DNA of 64,000 nt from Luethyella okanaganae (GCF_042660285.1 NZ_JBHSTP010000001.1:310001-374000), one strand, 5' to 3'. Positions 8,296 to 16,578 are shown, counted from the stretch's first letter. The notes: generated by a model from the sequence alone, not told the origin. Translations and numbers: made by a program.

Positions 8296-9670
8296 CGGTT
8301 CTCAGAACCAGGAGCCTGTCAGCACCCGGGAGACGGGACGACTCGGCGGGAGCCGACGCGAGAGCCGAGTGCTCTTGAGCGATGCGGCTCAGCCCCGCAA
8401 CCCGATCAGCACCGCACAGATCGAGACTGTCGCCTCGCGCTCCGTCGGGATCTTCGGCGTCGTCTTCGGGCTGCAGACGCTGTCGCCCATGTTCAGCCAA
8501 CTGAACAACCTCCACCCGACGTGGGCGGACGGCATGAACATCGCCGTGTTCGGCGGTATCGTCGTCGTGGCCCTCGCCACGATGATCAAGGTACTCGTGC
8601 GCGCGACCACCGCGATGTTCGCCATCGTCTATCTCCTCGCGCTCATAGCCTGGCCGTTCGCGGTGGTTGACGTTACCGCCTTCGCCAATGAGAAGCCCTG
8701 GCTCTGGTATCTCTGCACCGTCGCCACAGCGTGCGCGGCGATCGCCTTCAGACTGCTCCTGGCCTCCGTCTACACGATTGTCGTACCCCTCGTGTACGGC
8801 ATCCTGCGCACTCTGCCGGCCGGAGGGAACGTCGACCTCGCATTGGCCTCCCTCGATGCCGTCTATGCGATCATCCTCGGTGAGGTCGTGCTCATCATCA
8901 TCACGATGCTGCGCCAGGCGGCGCTCGCGGTCGATGTCGCTCAGTCGGCGGCTCTCCGCAGGTACGCGGTCGCCGTTCGCCAGCATGCGACGGAGGTCGA
9001 GCGAGTGCAGGTCGACTCGATCGTGCACGACAGCGTGCTCACGACACTTCTCTCGGCGGCCAGTGCCCGCACGCCGCAAGAGAAGGAACTCGCCGCAAGC
9101 ATGGCGCACGATGCGATCGACCGCCTGGACGCCGCGGGTGCCATCGCCCCCGGTGACGAACGGATCGTGACGCTCGGCCGGCTCGGGCGGCGTATCCGCG
9201 CGGCAGCCGAGGCGTTCTCGGCACCGTTCGCGATCGTGACCAGGAACGTCGAGGAGCACAGCCTACCCATCCAGGCCGCAGAGGCCATCTACTCTGCGAC
9301 CGTGCAGGCGATGGTCAACAGCATGCAGCACGCTGGCGGAGAGGAGATGCACGTGAACCGTACGCTCACGCTGAGCGGCACCGACGGCGGTGGGTGCACG
9401 GTCGTGATCGCCGATACGGGCGCGGGCTTCGACGAGCATCGGATACCGACGGGCCGGCTCGGGCTCCGCGTGTCGATCCATGAGCGAGTCGCGAACGCGG
9501 GCGGGACCGTGCGGGTGCACTCCCGGGTCGGAGAGGGGACCAGGATCGTGATCGTCTGGCCGGTGGCCTCGAACGCGCCCGATCCGGTGGTGAGCCGGCT
9601 GAGCAACGACGAGAAGCCCGTGCTCGGTTTCGACGATCAGCAGGAGAACGAAGAAGAGGCCGGCACATGA
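8282..9670 (+). CDS. Membrane sensor histidine kinase (HisKA_3-like)
   Basis: A 462-residue sensor kinase paired with the overlapping response regulator (overlap 8282-8295). Residues 50-215 hold about six hydrophobic segments, giving a membrane-embedded sensor with little extracellular sequence. Then come a coiled linker and the dimerisation helix with the predicted phospho-His249 (DSIVHDSVLTTLL). The ATPase domain has the N-box Asn346 (MVNSMQHAG), G1 DTGAGFD (378-384) and G2 GRLGLRVSI (391-399). The last 30 residues are acidic. The ATG at 8282 was chosen because it follows a purine-rich GGCGGGG and leaves the membrane domain intact. The stimulus is unknown; membrane or cell-envelope stress is common for six-helix kinases of this kind but is inference. 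Confidence 0.85.
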   Translation: MTAASGSQNQEPVSTRETGRLGGSRRESRVLLSDAAQPRNPISTAQIETVASRSVGIFGVVFGLQTLSPMFSQLNNLHPTWADGMNIAVFGGIVVVALATMIKVLVRATTAMFAIVYLLALIAWPFAVVDVTAFANEKPWLWYLCTVATACAAIAFRLLLASVYTIVVPLVYGILRTLPAGGNVDLALASLDAVYAIILGEVVLIIITMLRQAALAVDVAQSAALRRYAVAVRQHATEVERVQVDSIVHDSVLTTLLSAASARTPQEKELAASMAHDAIDRLDAAGAIAPGDERIVTLGRLGRRIRAAAEAFSAPFAIVTRNVEEHSLPIQAAEAIYSATVQAMVNSMQHAGGEEMHVNRTLTLSGTDGGGCTVVIADTGAGFDEHRIPTGRLGLRVSIHERVANAGGTVRVHSRVGEGTRIVIVWPVASNAPDPVVSRLSNDEKPVLGFDDQQENEEEAGT

Positions 9671-10698
9671 TAACGGTGCCACGCATGCTCATCCTCAGCC
9701 TTGCCGCGCTCTTCTCGGCGTATCACGTGGTGCTCGGCGTCTACTCTCTCGACGTCCCGGTGTCTCGCTGGCCCCCGATCGCGGCGATGCTCCTCTATGC
9801 CGTCGCCACCGTCATCAGCCTGTGGCCGACGAGTCCCACTCGGATGCCTGCCTGGCTGGCCGCATTCAACCTCGCGGTCTGCGTGGCATTGCCATTGCTG
9901 GTCACGAGCCAGCTCGACGGTGGAGCAGCCGACAACGGTTACGCCACCTGGTACGTAGCCGCAGTCGGCACGCTCATGACCATCACGGCCACCAGGCGTC
10001 GCCAGACCGTCGCCTGGATCGGCGTCGGATTCCTCGTGGTTCAGACGATCGTATGGGCTGGTCCGTTCGCACTCGGTAACATCGGCGTCGTCGGAAGCGT
10101 CGTGTGGGTCGGGATCGCGCACATGCTGGCGCGAGCGTTGGCCAAGGCAGGCAGGGACACCCGGCAGTTCGCGGTCGCGGAGCGGGAGGCGACCGAGTGG
10201 CAGGCCGCTCAGGACGCCCACCTCTACGAAAGGCGGTTCCGGCTCGCGCAGACGAATCGGATCGCCGCGCCCATGCTGCGACGTATCGTCGATCGTGGTG
10301 GCGACCTCACAGACGAGCAGCGCCTGGAATGCCGCTACCTCGAGGCGGCCATCCGCGACGAGATCCGTGGACGCATGCTGCTCAACGATGCGGTGCGCGA
10401 TCGTGTCCGGGCGGCGCGCAACCGTGGCACCGTCGTGACCTTGCTCGACGAGGGCGGTATCGACGATCTGGACGAGGAGGAGCGGGAGCGTGTGCTCAAT
10501 CATCTCGCCGAAGCCATCGGCGGCTCCACGGCGGACAAGATCATCGCGAGGACCGTCTCGGATGGCTCGGCCACCGCGGTCACGGTCGTCGGTTTGAGCC
10601 AGGGCGGTGATGGGAGCGCGAGTGCGCTCGGTCAGGAATCCCTCGACGACGAGGTGGATCTGTGGCTGGAGATCCCGCGCAAGACGTGTGACGCCTAG
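9667..10698 (+). CDS. Membrane protein with kinase-like but degenerate cytoplasmic domain, third gene of the two-component operon
   Basis: A 343-residue protein that I cannot assign to a named family. Its ATG overlaps the kinase stop by four bases (ATGA), so it is almost surely co-translated. The first ~157 residues contain about six hydrophobic helices, the same layout as the kinase before it. A basic/acidic helical linker (158-200) and a 140-residue cytoplasmic domain follow. That domain has RYLEAAIRDEIRGRMLLNDAVR and VVTLLDEGGIDDLDEEERERV but no H-box histidine in a DHx setting, no N-box and no GxG ATP lid. I infer a diverged paralogue of the kinase that lost catalysis and may act as a co-sensor or phosphatase partner. 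Function is unproven. Confidence 0.7.
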   Translation: MITVPRMLILSLAALFSAYHVVLGVYSLDVPVSRWPPIAAMLLYAVATVISLWPTSPTRMPAWLAAFNLAVCVALPLLVTSQLDGGAADNGYATWYVAAVGTLMTITATRRRQTVAWIGVGFLVVQTIVWAGPFALGNIGVVGSVVWVGIAHMLARALAKAGRDTRQFAVAEREATEWQAAQDAHLYERRFRLAQTNRIAAPMLRRIVDRGGDLTDEQRLECRYLEAAIRDEIRGRMLLNDAVRDRVRAARNRGTVVTLLDEGGIDDLDEEERERVLNHLAEAIGGSTADKIIARTVSDGSATAVTVVGLSQGGDGSASALGQESLDDEVDLWLEIPRKTCDA

Positions 10699-10798
10699 CT
10701 AGCGTTCGAGAAGTCGCAAGCCGGCGAAGACCGATACAGAATGCCGACGTTGCCGCACGCATGCAAGCCGCTGCCTCGAGAATGCCGACGGGCAGGAA

Positions 10799-10831
10799 GA
10801 AGGGGAGCCGGTCCATGACCGGCTCCCCTTC
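10799..10831 (+). terminator. Perfect 15-bp hairpin downstream of the two-component operon
   Basis: Arms GAAGGGGAGCCGGTC (10799-10813) and its exact reverse complement (10817-10831) enclose a three-base loop. It lies 100 bp after the stop at 10698. No T-run follows, so it may act as a Rho-assisted or 3'-end-protecting structure rather than a classical intrinsic terminator. Confidence 0.55.
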
Positions 10832-10839
10832 GAGAATCC

Positions 10840-10874
10840 GAGTCAGGGCGACAACCCGAATATCACCCTGACTC
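10840..10874. repeat. Second inverted repeat after the two-component operon
   Basis: GAGTCAGGG (10840-10848) pairs with CCCTGACTC (10866-10874) around a 17-base loop; one more C-G pair (10839/10875) can be added. It sits directly after the 15-bp hairpin, making a tandem double hairpin. It may be part of the same terminator region. Confidence 0.4.
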
Positions 10875-11243
10875 GCCCCCAAAACATTCGCCTGCTTACC
10901 CTAGTCGGCAAATGATTGGTGGTGTAACTCTGAGAGAGACACCTAGCAATACTTATAGTGCCGGATGCGAAACTCTTCCAAAAGTCGTCATTTAGGGGGA
11001 CATCGGGGGACAAATCCCACTGGCACTGCGCTAATCCTCCCCGCAAACTAGGGGCACCGTCAAGAGGGGCAACGAGAATCGGGGTACATCCTCGTATTGA
11101 GCATGGAATCTGTCGTCAAAGCGGAAAAAGTAGGAGGTTGTCCGCGTCTGGTGCGACGGATTCCATAGGCCTTGTCGGTCGGGTCTCAGCAGCCTGCCGG
11201 ATTTTTCGCGGCGGTCGGCCAGCGCGGTCGGCGGGTGGCTGGC

Positions 11244-11480
11244 TCAATCGGGGAAGCTCCTCCATGCGCCGTGCCCCGGCACGATCGGGCTTCGAACGCC
11301 GCGCTGGCTTCGCTGCCAGGCGCTCTGACCTCGATCGGGGCGTGATCGCAAGTCTGACTCCGTCTGGAGCATGCCGCTGAGCACGGCGGTCACAGCTGCC
11401 ACCTCCTCCTGGGTGACCCCGCGAGTGACGAAGCATATCTCGGACGGCTCGAACGCGTCTGGTTTCTCGAACGCTGCCAT
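11244..11480 (-). CDS. accE: Acyl-CoA carboxylase epsilon subunit
   Basis: A 78-residue small subunit that stabilises and stimulates actinobacterial acyl-CoA carboxylase holoenzymes. The N-terminal half has FVTRGVTQEEVAAVTAVL. The C-terminal half has SAWQRSQRGVRSPI and PGHGAWRSF, both diagnostic for the short AccE family. It starts 8 bp after the accD stop on the same strand, so the two are surely one operon. Maf and accA, which usually follow directly, are 5 kb away here, separated by the plus-strand methyltransferase/two-component block. Confidence 0.9.
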   Translation of the reverse strand: MAAFEKPDAFEPSEICFVTRGVTQEEVAAVTAVLSGMLQTESDLRSRPDRGQSAWQRSQRGVRSPIVPGHGAWRSFPD

Positions 11481-11488
11481 GACGCCCC

Positions 11489-13093
11489 TTAGAGGGGGAT
11501 GTTCCCATGCTTCTTGGGAGGCAGGCTCGCCCGCTTGGTACGCAACGCGCGCAGCGCCTTGATCACCGAGACACGTGTTGCCGCCGGTTCGATCACCCCG
11601 TCGAGCTCTCCGCGCTCGGCGGCGAGGAACGGACTCGCGACGTTGTAGGTGTATTCGTTGGCGAGTTTCGTGCGAACCGCCGCGACGTCCTCGCCCGCCT
11701 CTTCCGCTCGTTTGATCTCCGGTCGGTAGAGGATGTTGACGGCGCCCTGCCCTCCCATGACGGCGATCTCGGCGGTCGGCCAGGCCAGGTTGATGTCGGC
11801 GCCGAGCTGCTTCGAACCCATGACGATGTACGCCCCGCCATACGCCTTGCGTGTGATGACCGTGACGAGCGGCACGGTGGCCTCGGCGTAGGCGTAGAGC
11901 AGCTTCGCACCGCGACGGATCACGCCGGTCCACTCCTGGTCGGTGCCGGGCAGGTAACCGGGCACGTCTACGAGCGTGAGGATCGGAATCGAGAAGGCAT
12001 CGCAGAATCGCACGAAACGACTGGCCTTCTCCCCGGCGTCGATGTTGAGTGTTCCGGCCATCGCGCTCGGCTGGTTGGCGATGATGCCGACGGAACGGCC
12101 CTCGACACGCGCGAAGCCGATGACGATGTTGGGGGCGAAGAGCGGCTGCACCTCGAGGAAGTCACCGTGGTCGACGACGTGTTCGATGATCGTCTTGACA
12201 TCGTAGGGCTGGTTGGGGGAGTCCGGGATGATCGTGTTGAGCTTGCGATCGGCATCCGTGATCTCGAGCTCGACGTCGTTGTCGTAGAGCGGAAGCTCGG
12301 CCAGGTTGTTGTCGGGCAGGAAGCTCAGCAGGGTGCGTGCGTAGTCGAGAGCATCGGACTCATCACTCGCGAGGTAGTGGGCGACACCGGAGACCTTGTT
12401 GTGGGTGAGCGCGCCACCGAGCTCCTCCATTCCGACATCCTCACCCGTGACGGTCTTGATCACGTCGGGACCCGTCACGAACATCTGACTGGTCTTGTCG
12501 ACCATGATGACGAAGTCGGTGAGGGCCGGAGAGTAGACGGCGCCACCGGCGGCCGGACCGCAGATGATGGAGATCTGGGGGATGACGCCGGACGCCGCGG
12601 TGTTACGGCGGAAGATCTCGCCGTACTTGCCGAGAGCGACGACACCCTCCTGGATGCGTGCTCCGCCCGAGTCGAGGATGCCGACGATCGGCACGCCTGT
12701 CTTCAGTGCGAGGTCCATGACCTTGATGATCTTCTCGCCAGCCACCTCGCCGAGCGAGCCCCCGAAGATCGTGAAGTCCTGTGAGTAGACAGCCACCTGA
12801 CGGCCATGGATCGTGCCGAGTCCGGTGACGACGGCGTCGCCATACGGACGCTTGTTCTCCATACCGAACGCGTGGGTACGGTGGCGAACGAACTCGTCGA
12901 GTTCGACGAAGGAGCCCGGGTCGAGCAGGCCGTCGATGCGTTCACGCGCCGTCATCTTGCCCTTGGCGTGCTGCTTCTCGATCGCGGCATCACCGCTCGC
13001 TGTCACGGCCTCGTGATAGCGGCGCTTCAGATCGGTGAGCTTGCCCGCCGTCGTGAAGAGGTCGGGGCCGGGCGTGCTGGGATTCTCGGTCAC
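11489..13093 (-). CDS. accD: Acyl-CoA (propionyl-CoA) carboxylase beta subunit
   Basis: The 534-residue carboxyltransferase subunit. It moves the carboxyl group from biotin on AccA to propionyl- or acetyl-CoA. Two crotonase-like halves are visible. The N half has HAKGKMTARERIDGLLDPGS, SQDFTIFGGSLGE, DSGGARIQEGV and CGPAAGGAVYSPALTDF. The C half has FARVEGRSVGIIANQP, DVPGYLPGTDQE, RRGAKLLYAYAEATVP and ITRKAYGGAYIVMGS. The last residues, LPPKKHGNIPL, match mycobacterial AccD5 exactly as I recall that sequence. The start is uncertain: GTG 13093 (chosen, VTENPS) or GTG 13102. The open frame continues to 13504 but lies opposite birA there and is low complexity. AccE follows after 8 bp. Confidence 0.93.
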   Translation of the reverse strand: MTENPSTPGPDLFTTAGKLTDLKRRYHEAVTASGDAAIEKQHAKGKMTARERIDGLLDPGSFVELDEFVRHRTHAFGMENKRPYGDAVVTGLGTIHGRQVAVYSQDFTIFGGSLGEVAGEKIIKVMDLALKTGVPIVGILDSGGARIQEGVVALGKYGEIFRRNTAASGVIPQISIICGPAAGGAVYSPALTDFVIMVDKTSQMFVTGPDVIKTVTGEDVGMEELGGALTHNKVSGVAHYLASDESDALDYARTLLSFLPDNNLAELPLYDNDVELEITDADRKLNTIIPDSPNQPYDVKTIIEHVVDHGDFLEVQPLFAPNIVIGFARVEGRSVGIIANQPSAMAGTLNIDAGEKASRFVRFCDAFSIPILTLVDVPGYLPGTDQEWTGVIRRGAKLLYAYAEATVPLVTVITRKAYGGAYIVMGSKQLGADINLAWPTAEIAVMGGQGAVNILYRPEIKRAEEAGEDVAAVRTKLANEYTYNVASPFLAAERGELDGVIEPAATRVSVIKALRALRTKRASLPPKKHGNIPL

Positions 13094-13188
13094 GCGGTTC
13101 ACTCTACCGGCCAGTCCCCGCCGCGATCCTTTGACGAATTCATACAAAGTTGTCGGTGGAGTCTCGTGATTACCTCCCAGCCGTGGTG

Positions 13189-13267
13189 CACAACTCAGGC
13201 AGTTTCGGGGACTTGCCGTCAAAACGGGCGGATGCGGCTCTGTTCGGAGAAAATAGCCTGAGTTGTG
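13189..13267. promoter_or_regulatory. 12-bp perfect inverted repeat in the accD-birA divergent region
   Basis: CACAACTCAGGC (13189-13200) is the exact reverse complement of GCCTGAGTTGTG (13256-13267), with 55 bp between. It sits between the divergent starts of accD (13093) and birA (13282), with the right arm ending only 3 bp before the birA ribosome-binding site. It may be an operator for a dimeric regulator, a repeat-type element or an RNA stem in the birA leader. Confidence 0.5.
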
Positions 13268-13270
13268 AAC

Positions 13271-13277
13271 GAGGAGG
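13271..13277 (+). promoter_or_regulatory. Ribosome-binding site that sets the birA start
   Basis: GAGGAGG lies 4 bases before the GTG at 13282. It is the only strong Shine-Dalgarno sequence in the region, so it favours this GTG over the ATG at 13150 that opens the frame. Confidence 0.6.
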
Positions 13278-13281
13278 TCGG

Positions 13282-14256
13282 GTGCAGGATTCAGCGGGCG
13301 GGCAGGCGTCGGGTGGGCGGGCCGCGGGCGGACCTGCGTCGAGTCGAGGTGCCCGAACCTCAGGCGAGCGAGCGCGGAACGTATCGGGGTCCGTTGCGCG
13401 ATTTCCGCTGAGCGCGACGGCGGTGCCGCGGTTCGAATATCTCGCGGAGGCCGGCTCGACGAATGACGAGCTCGTCTTGCGTGCGATCGGCGTCGACGCG
13501 GCATCCTGGTCCGACCTCTCCGTCGTCGTGACCGACAACCAGACCCGTGGTCGCGGCAGGCTCGGACGCACCTGGATGGCGCCGACCGGCAAGTCGCTCG
13601 CCATCTCCCTACTGCTCAGGCCGCTCCTGCCCGGTGGCGAGCCGCTCGCCGTCGAGCACTTCGGCTGGCTGCCCCTGCTGGCGGGCGCCGCAATGACCAG
13701 AGCGGTTCGCGGGGTCGTGCTCCCGGCCTTCGAAGCCGACGTGGAGCCCGATGCCCAGCAGCACGACGCCGACGGGATGGGAGGCGTCGAGGTGTCGCTC
13801 AAGTGGCCGAACGACGTCTTGATCTCGGGCTACAAGGTGGCGGGGATACTGTCTGAGCTCTTGCCGGATGCGCGTGGCGTCGTGATCGGCGCAGGGCTCA
13901 ACGTCTCGCTCGACGAGCACGACCTGCCGACGATCACATCGACATCGCTCTCGCTCGTGACCGGGACCGCACCTGACCAGGATGTGGTACTCGCCTCATA
14001 CCTTCGGGAGTTGACATCGCTCTACCACGACTTCGTCGCGGCCGAGGGGGACGCGGCCAAGAGTGGGCTGCTGGGGGTCGCCACCGAGCTGTGCGGAACG
14101 CTCGGGCGGGCTGTGCGGGTCGAACTGCCCGGTGAATCGGAGCTGCTCGGCACCGCCGTCGCGCTCGACAATGCGGGGCGCCTCGTCGTTCGCGACCGGG
14201 AGAACGACGAGTTGCAGTCTGTCGCCGCCGGCGACGTGACCCATCTACGGTATTAA
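13282..14256 (+). CDS. birA: Biotin-[acyl-CoA carboxylase] ligase (BirA, no HTH)
   Basis: A 324-residue biotin protein ligase. It adenylates biotin and attaches it to the BCCP lysine, here most likely Lys553 of AccA. The catalytic domain has the biotinyl-AMP loop GRGRLGR (90-96) followed by TW, then SLAISLLLRP, KWPNDVLISGYKVAGILSE and GAGLNVSL, with the small C-terminal SH3-like domain (RAVRVELPG...AVALDNAGRLVVR). The first ~48 residues are Gly/Ser/Ala-rich and unconserved. No helix-turn-helix is present, so it is a monofunctional ligase and not a repressor. It diverges from accD across the inverted repeat described above, and a PH-domain gene follows after 6 bp. Confidence 0.9.
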   Translation: MQDSAGGQASGGRAAGGPASSRGARTSGERARNVSGSVARFPLSATAVPRFEYLAEAGSTNDELVLRAIGVDAASWSDLSVVVTDNQTRGRGRLGRTWMAPTGKSLAISLLLRPLLPGGEPLAVEHFGWLPLLAGAAMTRAVRGVVLPAFEADVEPDAQQHDADGMGGVEVSLKWPNDVLISGYKVAGILSELLPDARGVVIGAGLNVSLDEHDLPTITSTSLSLVTGTAPDQDVVLASYLRELTSLYHDFVAAEGDAAKSGLLGVATELCGTLGRAVRVELPGESELLGTAVALDNAGRLVVRDRENDELQSVAAGDVTHLRY

Positions 14257-14262
14257 TGTCCT

Positions 14263-14835
14263 ATGACCTACCAGGGCGAGAGCATGCCCGGGAGTCGGGC
14301 CCCGGCCCCGGCCCCGGCCGAACAGGTCGTCGTTCGTCTCCGTCGACACGCCCGCATCCTGTTCTGGCCGTCCCTGCTGCTCGTCGCCTGTTGCGGTGTG
14401 ACCGGATACTTCGCGGGAGAGCTGCCGGAGTCATGGCAGAACCTCGCGCTGCTGGGCTCGGCTGCGGCTGTCGTGCTACTGCTCTGGCTGCTTCCGCTCG
14501 TCGCCTGGCTGAGTCGCCGCTATACGATCACGACGCGGCGGGTGATCGTGCGCCACGGTTTCTTCGTGCGCGTGCGCCAGGAGCTGTTGCACAGTCGCGG
14601 CTACGACGTCACGGTGCGCAAGTCGTGGCTGCAGAGCGCGTTCGGGTCGGGGGACGTGCATGTCAACGCGGGCCTCGAGAAGCCGATCGTGCTACGCGAC
14701 GTGCCGAATGCCGATCTCGTGCAGAAGGTCCTTCACGACCTCATGGAGTCGAATCAGAGCGTCATGGCGGCGCGAAGGCAGCAGGAGCAGTCGCTCGCAA
14801 CCGACCAGACCGTGATCTGGAGTCAGCAGCGCTAG
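14263..14835 (+). CDS. Membrane protein with bacterial PH domain (bPH2)
   Basis: A 190-residue protein with two hydrophobic helices (about 33-53 and 63-83) and then a bacterial pleckstrin-homology-like domain (about 84-150): RRYTITTRRVIVRHGFFVRVRQELLHSRGYDVTVRKSWLQSAFGSGDV. The C-terminal ~35 residues are polar and Gln-rich. It starts 6 bp after birA and is probably in the same transcript; this neighbourhood (birA, PH, purK/purE) is common in actinobacteria. The biochemical role is unknown. Its stop overlaps the stop of gtrA on the other strand (shared CTAG, 14832-14835). Confidence 0.8.
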   Translation: MTYQGESMPGSRAPAPAPAEQVVVRLRRHARILFWPSLLLVACCGVTGYFAGELPESWQNLALLGSAAAVVLLLWLLPLVAWLSRRYTITTRRVIVRHGFFVRVRQELLHSRGYDVTVRKSWLQSAFGSGDVHVNAGLEKPIVLRDVPNADLVQKVLHDLMESNQSVMAARRQQEQSLATDQTVIWSQQR

Positions 14836-15317
14836 CCCTGTTGACCGGCAAGCCCGGGGGAGTGTCGGTGGGGCGCGAACACCCAGTAGCGGTAGAGCAC
14901 GAAGCGGAAGACCGCGCCGAGCAACAGGCCGATGACATTTGACGAGATGTTGTCGGCGGCGACCGAGGTGAAGCCGAGCACATAATGCGAGACCCAGAGG
15001 CAGAGCAGGCCGATGCCCATGCCGACGATGCTCACCGCGAAGAACTCGATGCCCTCTCGTGCCGTATTCTTCCGGCGGTTCTCTCCGAAGGTCCAATAGC
15101 GGTTTCCGAGCCAGTTCGCGAGGATCGCCAGCGTGGTCGAGACGATCTTGGCGATGAGCGGACCTGCTGCGACATCCGAGGGTTCGAGAACGGTCGTGCG
15201 CAAGAGGTTGAACACACCGACATCCACGACGAAGCCGATGAGCCCGACGGCGCCGAACTTCGCCACCTGCACGGAGAACGTCATCCAGCGGCGTCTCGCG
15301 GGCTGAGCCATGGTCAT
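14832..15317 (-). CDS. GtrA-like membrane protein (polyprenyl-phosphate sugar flippase family)
   Basis: A 161-residue GtrA/DPMS3-family protein with four predicted helices. Family marks are FGAVGLIGFVVDVGVFNLL in helix 1, ANWLGNRYWTFGENRR after helix 2, and FRFVLYRYWVF at the end of helix 4. Relatives are thought to flip polyprenyl-phosphate-linked sugars across the membrane. That fits the two DPM1-like GT2 enzymes and the GT-C-like proteins elsewhere in the window, but the link is inference. ATG 15317 is chosen; ATG 15311 is also possible. It converges on the PH-domain gene with overlapping stops and diverges from purK. Confidence 0.85.
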   Translation of the reverse strand: MTMAQPARRRWMTFSVQVAKFGAVGLIGFVVDVGVFNLLRTTVLEPSDVAAGPLIAKIVSTTLAILANWLGNRYWTFGENRRKNTAREGIEFFAVSIVGMGIGLLCLWVSHYVLGFTSVAADNISSNVIGLLLGAVFRFVLYRYWVFAPHRHSPGLAGQQG

Positions 15318-15447
15318 ACATCCAAACCGTGAAGATGGGCGAAGATAGGAGTGCGCCTGGAAGTCTACGACGCGGCGTGCGGCGGATCCTGAGAGTTCTC
15401 TCTCGGGCATCCTGGGGCAGACTCACAGTTCGGAGAGTGCGGGTTTC

Positions 15448-16578
15448 ATGATTGTTGGAGTGATCGGCGGCGGTCAGCTCGCCCGGATGATGATCCCGGC
15501 TGCGGTCAATCTCGGAATCGAGATCCGTGTGCTCGCCGAGAGCGACGGCATGGCCGCGGGTCTCGCCGCGAGCGATGTCGGCGACTACCGCGACCGTGAC
15601 ACGGTGCTCGCCTTCGCGGAGACCGTCGACGTCATCACCTTCGATCACGAGCACGTGCCGCAGGAGATCCTGCGGGAACTGGTGGAGCGTGGCGTCCGGG
15701 TGCATCCAGGGCCGGATGCACTGCTCTACGCCCAGGACAAACTGCTCATGCGTGCGAAGCTTTCGGAGCTTGGACTTCCGGTTCCCGACTGGGCGCGGAT
15801 CGAGAATGCGGCCGAGCTCGGTGACTTTCTCGATGCCCATGGTGGACGAGCCGTTGTGAAGACCGCGCGCGGCGGATACGACGGCAGGGGCGTTCGTGTG
15901 GTGAGCGCCGCGCACGAGGCGGATGACTGGTTCATCGCGCTCGCCGAAGACGGCCGGGGCGGGGCACTTCTCGTCGAGGAAGTCGTCGACTTCAGGCGGG
16001 AGCTCGCGCAACTGGTCGCTCGTCGTCCGTCGGGCGATGTCGCCGTCTGGCCGGTCGTCGAGACGGTCCAGCGCAACGGGGTGTGCAGCGAGGTGATCGC
16101 GCCTGCGCCGCAATCGACGGGACGCGTCGCGGACGTCGCCGCCGAGATCGCCGTGACCATTGCGAACGGCATCGGAGCGACCGGAGTGCTCGCGGTCGAG
16201 CTCTTCCAGACGACGGACGAGCGGCTGCTGGTCAATGAGCTTGCGATGAGACCGCACAACAGCGGCCATTGGTCGATGGATGGCTCGACGACGAGTCAAT
16301 TCGAACAGCATCTGCGTGCCGTGCTCGACCTTCCGCTCGGCGGCACGGAGAGTCGCGGCGCCTGGTCCGTCATGGTCAACATCCTGGGAGGGCCGGCAGA
16401 GGGCAGCCTCGCCGACCGGTATCAGGCGGCGCTCGCGGAGCATCCGACGGTCAAGCTGCACAACTACGGCAAGGATCCTCAGCCAGGGCGCAAGGTCGGA
16501 CACGTCACGGCAACCGGCGCCGAGCTCGACGTCGTCGTCTATGAAGCGCGCGCCACTGCGGCTTTCTTTCAGGACTGA
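15448..16578 (+). CDS. purK: 5-(carboxyamino)imidazole ribonucleotide synthase
   Basis: A 376-residue ATP-grasp enzyme of de novo purine synthesis that makes N5-CAIR from AIR, bicarbonate and ATP. The N-terminal Rossmann-like lobe starts GVIGGGQLARMMIPAA. The central ATP-grasp has AQDKLLMRAKLSELGLPVPDW, KTARGGYDGRGV and VEEVVDFRRELAQLVAR. The active-site end is ELFQTTDERLLVNELAMRPHNSGHWSMDGSTTSQFEQHLRA, and LHNYGK closes the C lobe. A purine-rich GGAGAG precedes the ATG. PurE follows after 8 bp, so the two sequential steps share a transcript. Confidence 0.96.
   Translation: MIVGVIGGGQLARMMIPAAVNLGIEIRVLAESDGMAAGLAASDVGDYRDRDTVLAFAETVDVITFDHEHVPQEILRELVERGVRVHPGPDALLYAQDKLLMRAKLSELGLPVPDWARIENAAELGDFLDAHGGRAVVKTARGGYDGRGVRVVSAAHEADDWFIALAEDGRGGALLVEEVVDFRRELAQLVARRPSGDVAVWPVVETVQRNGVCSEVIAPAPQSTGRVADVAAEIAVTIANGIGATGVLAVELFQTTDERLLVNELAMRPHNSGHWSMDGSTTSQFEQHLRAVLDLPLGGTESRGAWSVMVNILGGPAEGSLADRYQAALAEHPTVKLHNYGKDPQPGRKVGHVTATGAELDVVVYEARATAAFFQD

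Larger units (their letters stand above)
10699..11243. other. 545-bp gene-free region with hairpins and lower GC
   Basis: No convincing gene is present between the stop of the two-component operon and the stop of accE. The region holds a 12-nt direct repeat (AGAATGCCGACG at 10738-10749 and 10779-10790), a perfect 15-bp hairpin (10799-10831) and a 9-10 bp hairpin (10840-10874). Positions 10861-11160 are about 53% GC by my count, clearly below the coding DNA around them. Short open frames here (for example 10958-11380 plus, 10843-11046 minus) have no start signals and look like low-complexity noise. It may be a former insertion junction or an unannotated RNA region. Confidence 0.6.

Noticed and set aside
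10958..11380. 140-codon plus open frame in the gene-free region, overlapping accE
   Set aside because: No ribosome-binding site, low-complexity Arg/Ser/Gly-rich product, and its end is antisense to accE.
11507..12784. 425-codon plus open frame opposite accD
   Set aside because: Shadow of accD, which has full family motifs.
15318..15447. Purine riboswitch upstream of purK
   Set aside because: The 130-bp leader has no recognisable purine-aptamer core sequence that I could see.
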